A stretch of DNA of 64,000 nt, taken from contig JANTQA010000026.1 in NCBI GenBank assembly GCA_027625915.1, forward strand, positions 4,092,001 through 4,156,000. The letters are read 5' to 3'. This DNA is from Anaeramoeba flamelloides. Taxonomy: Eukaryota; Metamonada; Anaeramoebidae. Every line of letters starts with the position of its first letter. The first letter of the stretch is position 1. A program made the translations under genes and the position numbers. Below are positions 58,690 to 64,000 of this stretch, piece by piece. The notes beneath the pieces were generated by a model. It ran no database searches, was not told the origin of the DNA, and saw nothing but the letters and a program-made list of their open reading frames with translations.

Positions 58690-59065
58690 TATTTGAAAAA
58701 AATTTTGTTGTTTAAGGAAGAAAGAAATCTTATTACCAGTGAAGGAAGTTTGTATAAAATAGATTTTAAAAATGAAACCATCAAGTTCTAGAATAAATTT
58801 GTTAAAAATAATCTACTTAATTTCAAAAATATTACCATAATTATTTTAAAATGGAAAAAAATATAATTTTTTTATTAAACTCAAATTTTTAAATCAATTT
58901 TTTCTTTTTTATTGATTATTAAAAAAATCTGAGAAAAAAATATCAAACCATAAAATTAAAAATACTACCCAAAATACTGTTTTGAAACTCATAAAATTTT
59001 ATCAGAAAAAATAAACAAATACTATTAAATTTGATTATTACTAAATAATAATTAATATCATAATA
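58690..59065. repeat. dispersed repeat, second copy of 8466-8840
   Basis: Same orientation and order of blocks (GAAATCTTATTACCAGTGAA, AATAATCTACTTAATTTCAA, CTACCCAAAATACTGTTTTG). A related but weaker match is present at 2280-2340. Confidence 0.6.
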
Positions 59066-60744
59066 TGAAATTTATTAGTCGATTTCATAAAATCACATAC
59101 TTATAAAATATTAATATGTTTTTACTATTATTTTTTGCATTTTTAAAGATTTTCTAATATCTCAAATTAATTCAAATCCTCATTATAATAAATAATAAAA
59201 ATCATAAAAATTATAAAAACTTTTTTTAAAGAAATGTTTTTTATTTAGACACTGAATATTAGAAAAAAAATATTACTTCATATTTTAACATTCAGAAAAT
59301 TAGATAACTATTAAAAAATAAAATAAATAAATAATTGTTTTCAGAGTCTTTAGAGATTAAATATTGATTTATTTTTCAAAGAATTTTTAAATAAGGATTA
59401 ACTTTTAAAGTTTATTTATATGTAATAACTCTCAGAAATTATCAAAAGTATGAGTTTTACTTGAAAGACAAAATTTTCCCCAATTTATTTGTTTTATTTT
59501 TTTTTCAAACAATCCAAACTAAAAAGGAAAATAAATCAACTTATAACTAATTTTAAAACTCTTCCATTTAAAAGTGAATCCAGTTAATCTAAATACCAGT
59601 TCAGGGAATTATTGATCAATATTAACGATATCTTGGTTAAAAATAAAAATCTAGACTACACTTGAGAAAAAAATTAATCAGAGTTTTATATTTCTTAACT
59701 CATAAATTAATAACCACTTTAGATTTTAAAAATAGATTAATATATTATTTAATGATGGGTAGGAATAATTTATTTACCCCACACAATGAAAACATTTAAA
59801 ATTTGTTTTGTTATAAACGATTAACATCTTATTTTGGCATATTTAAATATTTGATCTTTTTGAACAGAAGGAAAAATTTTTACGTTTAATTTAATTTTTT
59901 TTCTACCACAAAACTCATTAAATAAAAAAACTTTTAAAAATATTACGAATAACTAATTTCTGACATTAGTTTTGAATTTTTAGAAATAATTGAGAAATAT
60001 TTATTAATTATTTATTAAAATTCCATAATTTTGCCATGCATGCCATAGGTACTACTTGTAAAATATAAACTGTAAACCATAATTTAGATAGAAAAATTCA
60101 AAATTAAAACAAAAAATTCAGGTTTTTGAAACTTAAATTGTCTATAAAAAATCCAAAAAATTTGTTTTAATTGGATGTTTTTAGTTTTGTAATTTTATCT
60201 TTTTTTCTACCTTAATTTTGAGTTTAAAGTTTTTGGATTTAAAGTTGCGTCAAATGTAGATACTACTCTTTATATATAGTTTATGGTTGCCTAATTCGTT
60301 AAGGCAATATACAAAATGAAAAAACTAAAAAATATATAATATTTGCAAATACAAAAAAAAAACAATTTTTTTAAATCTCTCTTTAATCAAAATAATAATA
60401 ACTTAAAACAAAAAAAGTATTAGGATTTACATAGTACATTACAGCTCCCCACCCCCAAAACACCCATAAACAAAATTCATTCTATTTTTCCATCAATACC
60501 TGACTTAAAATCAAATATTATGGAAATACATCTGGGGACTAGGATATATTTTTAAAAAAATACAGAAAATTAACCTATAGCGTGAGGCAGTTTACAATTA
60601 AAATTTGTAAATTGAAAAATCACGAAGCAAAATAATTCTTTTTAAGTTTTTTTTTATTTAAATACAGGAAAGTATACAAGTTTATTAGATTATTATATTA
60701 ATTACAATTCTAACTAAACCCAGTGCCTATCAAAGATCCCTAAA

Positions 60745-61000
60745 AATTTGTTTTTTAAAAATCAATTATTTAGTACAATTGAACTTTAAAGAACAAATAA
60801 AAAATAAGGTGAATAATACACTTCATATAATAATTGATAGTCAGATGATCAAATTTTTTCCAATCAATATATTTTATTAAAAATTGAAAAATAAAAATTA
60901 TTTAGTAGAACTACTGGGAAAAAAGATAACAATACTGATTTTGATCTTTTTATTTTGAAATTAAGATAAACACTTTATCTTTGAACTATTTGAACTTTTT
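60745..61000. repeat. relic of the 7748-8453 MITE interior
   Basis: AATCAATTATTTAGTACAAT through GAACAAATAAAAAATAAGGT and AATACACTTCATATAATAAT follow the left interior of 7748-8453. The terminus (CAGTGCCTATCAAAGATCCC at about 60721) is worn. Confidence 0.5.
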
Positions 61001-61606
61001 ATTATAATTCAAATTTGGATTAAATACAAATAAAAAAAATAAATATATTAGCGTATCAATATCATTTTAAATCTTTTATTTGAAACTGGATGAAATTTCG
61101 GTCAACCTGAGGATACTAAGGGATATAAATTGATTTTTAAAATGGATATTTCTTTTGATCCAATTTTTTCTTTTTAATTTTTTGGCCATGAGATTTTGAA
61201 ATTTTTTTTTTGGATTTGCTTTTTTCACAAAAGGATCTTTTATAATTTTTTATTGATTATATTTTTTATTTATAGTTTCTTTAGAATTTTACTTTTTTCA
61301 TAATTTTAATATTATCAACCAAAAGAAGTGTAATTTCATAATATCTTTTTTGTCGTCAACTAGTTCTTCAGTATGGAACAAATTTCTGGAAAATAACTAG
61401 TCCCAAAAAACCATATGTTTTTTTCCAAAAGGTGAAAACAAAGTTCGAAACCCTTTCAAAACTTGAAATTTTATACTCCTTGGAAAATAGTTGAATACGA
61501 ATAATTACTTTTCTGTGTTTATAGAATCTAATAATCAAAATTGGAAGTTTATTTTTTTAATTTTTCCTTTTATCAATTGGTTAATTGTAAAAACAAACAT
61601 AATCAA

Positions 61607-62852
61607 ATGTCCCAAAAATCAGAAAAACAAAAAGAAAAGAAATCAACATACAAAAAGAAAACATCTGAAAAAAAGAAAACATCCGAAAAAAAGAAAAAAA
61701 CTGATAAAAAGAAATCAACTAAAAAAAACAAAACCACAGAAAAGAAGAAGCCATCCAAAAAAAATAATAAATCTGAGGAATCTCAAGAAATTAATACAGA
61801 CTTAATAGATGACGAACCAATTCATTCTTCAAGAGTTTCTGGGAAAATAATGATAAGAATTCTTAGGGCGTCACATTTACCAGGAGTTGATAAGAATGGA
61901 ACGTCAGGTAAGCCACAGTCTATTTTTAAAATACATTTATTTTTCCAGTTTGGTTTAAAAAATCATTTTATTCAATTTTTTTGATATCAAAAAAGAAAAC
62001 AAAAAAAAAGTTTTTTTTGATCTTCTTTTCAAATTTTTGTCAGTCTTGAATTTTTTACTTTTCTTTCGAAATACAACCAAAAAGTATAACAAAACAAAAA
62101 ACAAAAAACAAAAAACAAAAAAACTAAAACTTTTATTGTTCTTTTTTTTTCCTTTTTAATAATCATTTAATAAAAAAAATAAAAAAGATCCTTATGTGGT
62201 CATTCGACTTACAAAGCAGTGTAAAACGCAATTTGAATCTGAAACCATTTATAAGGCCACAACGCCGATAATTAAAAACCAAATAAATCCAGAATGGGAG
62301 CCCGAGTATTATACATTTGATTTAAAGAGACCAATGGGTGACATTGTTTTAACAATCTACGATTATAACAGAGTGAAAAAGCATGTCGTCATTGGAGAAG
62401 CAAAATTGTCTTTAGAGGATCACCCAAAATTTTATGAAGAATGCAAGCTTTTAAAAACTCTCGATCTTGAGAATTTAGCCAAGCCAAATATTTCCTTTCT
62501 AACCAAATTAAAAAAGAAAGACAAAACCCAGAACGGAGGAGAAAAAAAGCCTACAATTACTTTCAAACTAAAATTTATTCCTTCGGTAGAGCAATCATCA
62601 AAAATTGGAAACGACATTGAATTATTACAATCTGGTATTTTACATTATCAATTATTCAAAGGAGAATTCCTTGAACAACTTTATGAAACAATGAAAAGAT
62701 GGCTAACCCAGACAGCGGAGCATGGCGTGCGTGTAGTTAAAATTATGGACGGGAAAAATAGTGATGGTTTAAATTATTTAGCAGTGTGGTTTGTCAAAAT
62801 ACATTCGCAAAACGTCAATTCTGAGAGGGCATATGAAAAATTATTTCTCTAA
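61607..62852 (+). CDS. C2-domain protein with Lys-rich head
   Basis: Two exons, 61607-61907 and 62188-62852, joined across a 280-base GTAAGC...AAAG intron; 321 residues. The ATG at 61607 is chosen because it begins the polar MSQKSEKQKEKK head; the open frame above it is hydrophobic spacer. Residues 4-65 are almost all Lys, Ser, Thr and Glu. Residues 78-190 form a C2 beta-sandwich: KIMIRILRASHLPGVDKNGT, then the spliced SDPYVVIRL, NPEWEPEYYTF and IVLTIYDYNRVKKHVVIGEA. Joining at the splice restores the canonical GTSDPYV. Loop 1 Asp residues are present, but loop 3 reads YDYNRVKK, missing some Ca2+ ligands, so binding may be Ca2+-independent. The C-terminal 110 residues (LQSGILHYQLFKGEFLEQLY onward) are unrecognised. 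A lipid- or membrane-binding role is inferred only. Confidence 0.8.
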
Positions 62853-63717
62853 TTTATATTTATAAATATTAAAGTATATATAATGATATTACGAGAAATC
62901 TAATAAAAGAGAATATTAATTTTAATTTGTGATCAAACCTTTTTATTTCTAAACGAATTCTATTCGGCATATTTTCTTTTTTTTTATTTACAACTCATTT
63001 TGTTTTTTTATTTGATAAACAGAGTTCACATTTTGATTCTTTTTCAATCAAAACCTCAAATAATTATTTTTTTTTGGTTCCATTGAATCAAAAACGATAC
63101 TTTTTTTTGTTACAATGATTGGTCTTTGCTTATTTCCAATTTACATTGGGGTTTTAATAGAATCCATCAATTTTCAAAATTTTAAAATTTAGAAATTTGT
63201 TTTGAACAAATATTAGAATCCATATTAATCTAAAGATCGATCAGCTAAGAACCAAAATAATATGGCCTTAGACCTAACACAAGATAATTTTTTTTTCCAA
63301 TTTCGGGATTGTAAACCTTGATAGATAATAAAACAAAAAAATAAATATTTGAGGTTTGGCTTTTTGATATTTTGGTTTTAAGCAGCTTTTTAACAATCCT
63401 ATTACTTTTGGGTTGTTTCCTTTTTCAATAAGCTATTTTATCCCTAAATGGAATCAAACAATACTTTTTGTAATTATTTTTATTCTGAAAAAGTATTAAT
63501 GACACTCTGGATGTATATATACATAGATTTCAAATATGAAATTTAAGCCTTTTATAATATTTTTCACTTTTGATCAAGTAAACAAGAACACGCCCAAATT
63601 ATTTTCATGGTTAATAATAAAAAAGAAAAATCCTACAAGAAATAAAGAAAAAAATGAATGAATTGTGTTGAAAGTGGTTATAATTAGCAATTGGTTATAC
63701 ATACACACACACATATA
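62853..63717. other. short AT-rich spacer
   Basis: No gene or clear repeat, apart from a CA/TA simple repeat at 63700-63716. Confidence 0.5.
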
Positions 63718-64000
63718 TCGAATTCTTTTTCAGACAAAGGGGCACCGTTTTATTGAAGAAATAAAACACATTCTATGAGTCTAATGCATTATTCTTCTCA
63801 AAATAAATTTTTGATTTTTAAATTTGATCATTTTTTCCCATTTTGTAAATTTTTCTTTTTTATATTTATCTTTTTGCTTATTTTTTTTTTTTTTTTTTCT
63901 TTTTTATTTTTACAAATAAAGTAAATTTTAAAAAAAAATGTTTGAAAATCTAAAATTAACAACAAGAAAAGTGATTTTATGTATGTTCTTTTAAAATTCA
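63718..64000. mobile_element. family C MITE, left part, runs off the window
   Basis: Starts GAATTCTTTTTCAGACAAAG followed by GGGCACCGTTTTATTGAAGA. It matches 34646 onward (CAGTTTTATTGAAGAAACGG, ATTCTATGAGTTTAATTCAT) to the end of the window. The right end is not included. Confidence 0.65.

Larger units (their letters stand above)
58343..61606. other. 3.3 kb spacer with repeat relics
   Basis: No gene recognised. It contains the dispersed repeat at 58690-59065 and a relic at 60745-61000. Two similar words, AAACCATAATTTAGATA near 60074 and an inverted relative near 60280, hint at a further worn inverted-repeat element. Confidence 0.5.

Noticed and set aside
1-64000. Search for a CRISPR array, bacterial-type operon, LTR element or capsid-bearing element.
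   Set aside because: Repeats seen are inverted-end elements and simple repeats. No spacer-repeat pattern, no long direct terminal repeats and no capsid, integrase or envelope frame was recognised.

Overview
The window is an AT-rich eukaryotic chromosome segment. It holds nine host genes that I can support, separated by long, mostly non-coding stretches. All ten introns I can place are GT-AG, and stop codons are TAA (eight genes) or TAG (one). Several proteins carry low-complexity Asn/Glu/Lys runs. Together with the AT-rich spacers, this suggests a free-living protist. My best guess is an Anaeramoeba-like metamonad, but that rests on protein style only and no marker gene here proves it.

Left to right: an intronless, GC-richer secreted glycoside hydrolase with a predicted GPI-anchor signal (4557-7046, +); a PB1-plus-coiled-coil protein (15326-16209, +); proteasome subunit beta4/PSMB2 (22669-23295, -); an NDR/LATS-family AGC kinase in five exons (27925-34128, +); ribosomal protein eS26 with an unusual Arg-Gly tail (37774-38469, -); the Pol III repressor MAF1 (40701-41447, -); chaperonin subunit CCT8/theta in four exons (44607-49836, -); a decayed non-LTR retrotransposon (52040-54187, +); a membrane-anchored alkaline-phosphatase-fold protein that seems to have lost its metal ligands (56759-58342, -); and a C2-domain protein (61607-62852, +). 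PSMB2, eS26, MAF1 and CCT8 are housekeeping genes of protein synthesis and turnover. There is no operon-like arrangement.

The spacers and the two largest introns are full of short terminal-inverted-repeat elements without coding capacity (MITEs). At least six families can be told apart. Several start or end with CAG/CTG flanked by TA, as in Tc1/mariner-type elements. The families sit inside each other, inside introns and inside the retrotransposon, so an order of insertion can be read. The 3.7 kb intron of the kinase and the 2.7 kb intron of CCT8 are largely explained by such insertions.

The most notable points are the eS26 Arg-Gly tail, the alkaline-phosphatase-like likely pseudoenzyme, the composition contrast of the glycoside hydrolase, the nested MITE landscape, and a short unexplained GC-richer island at 42594-42698. 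All boundaries were read by eye. Element ends without a clear TA are approximate.
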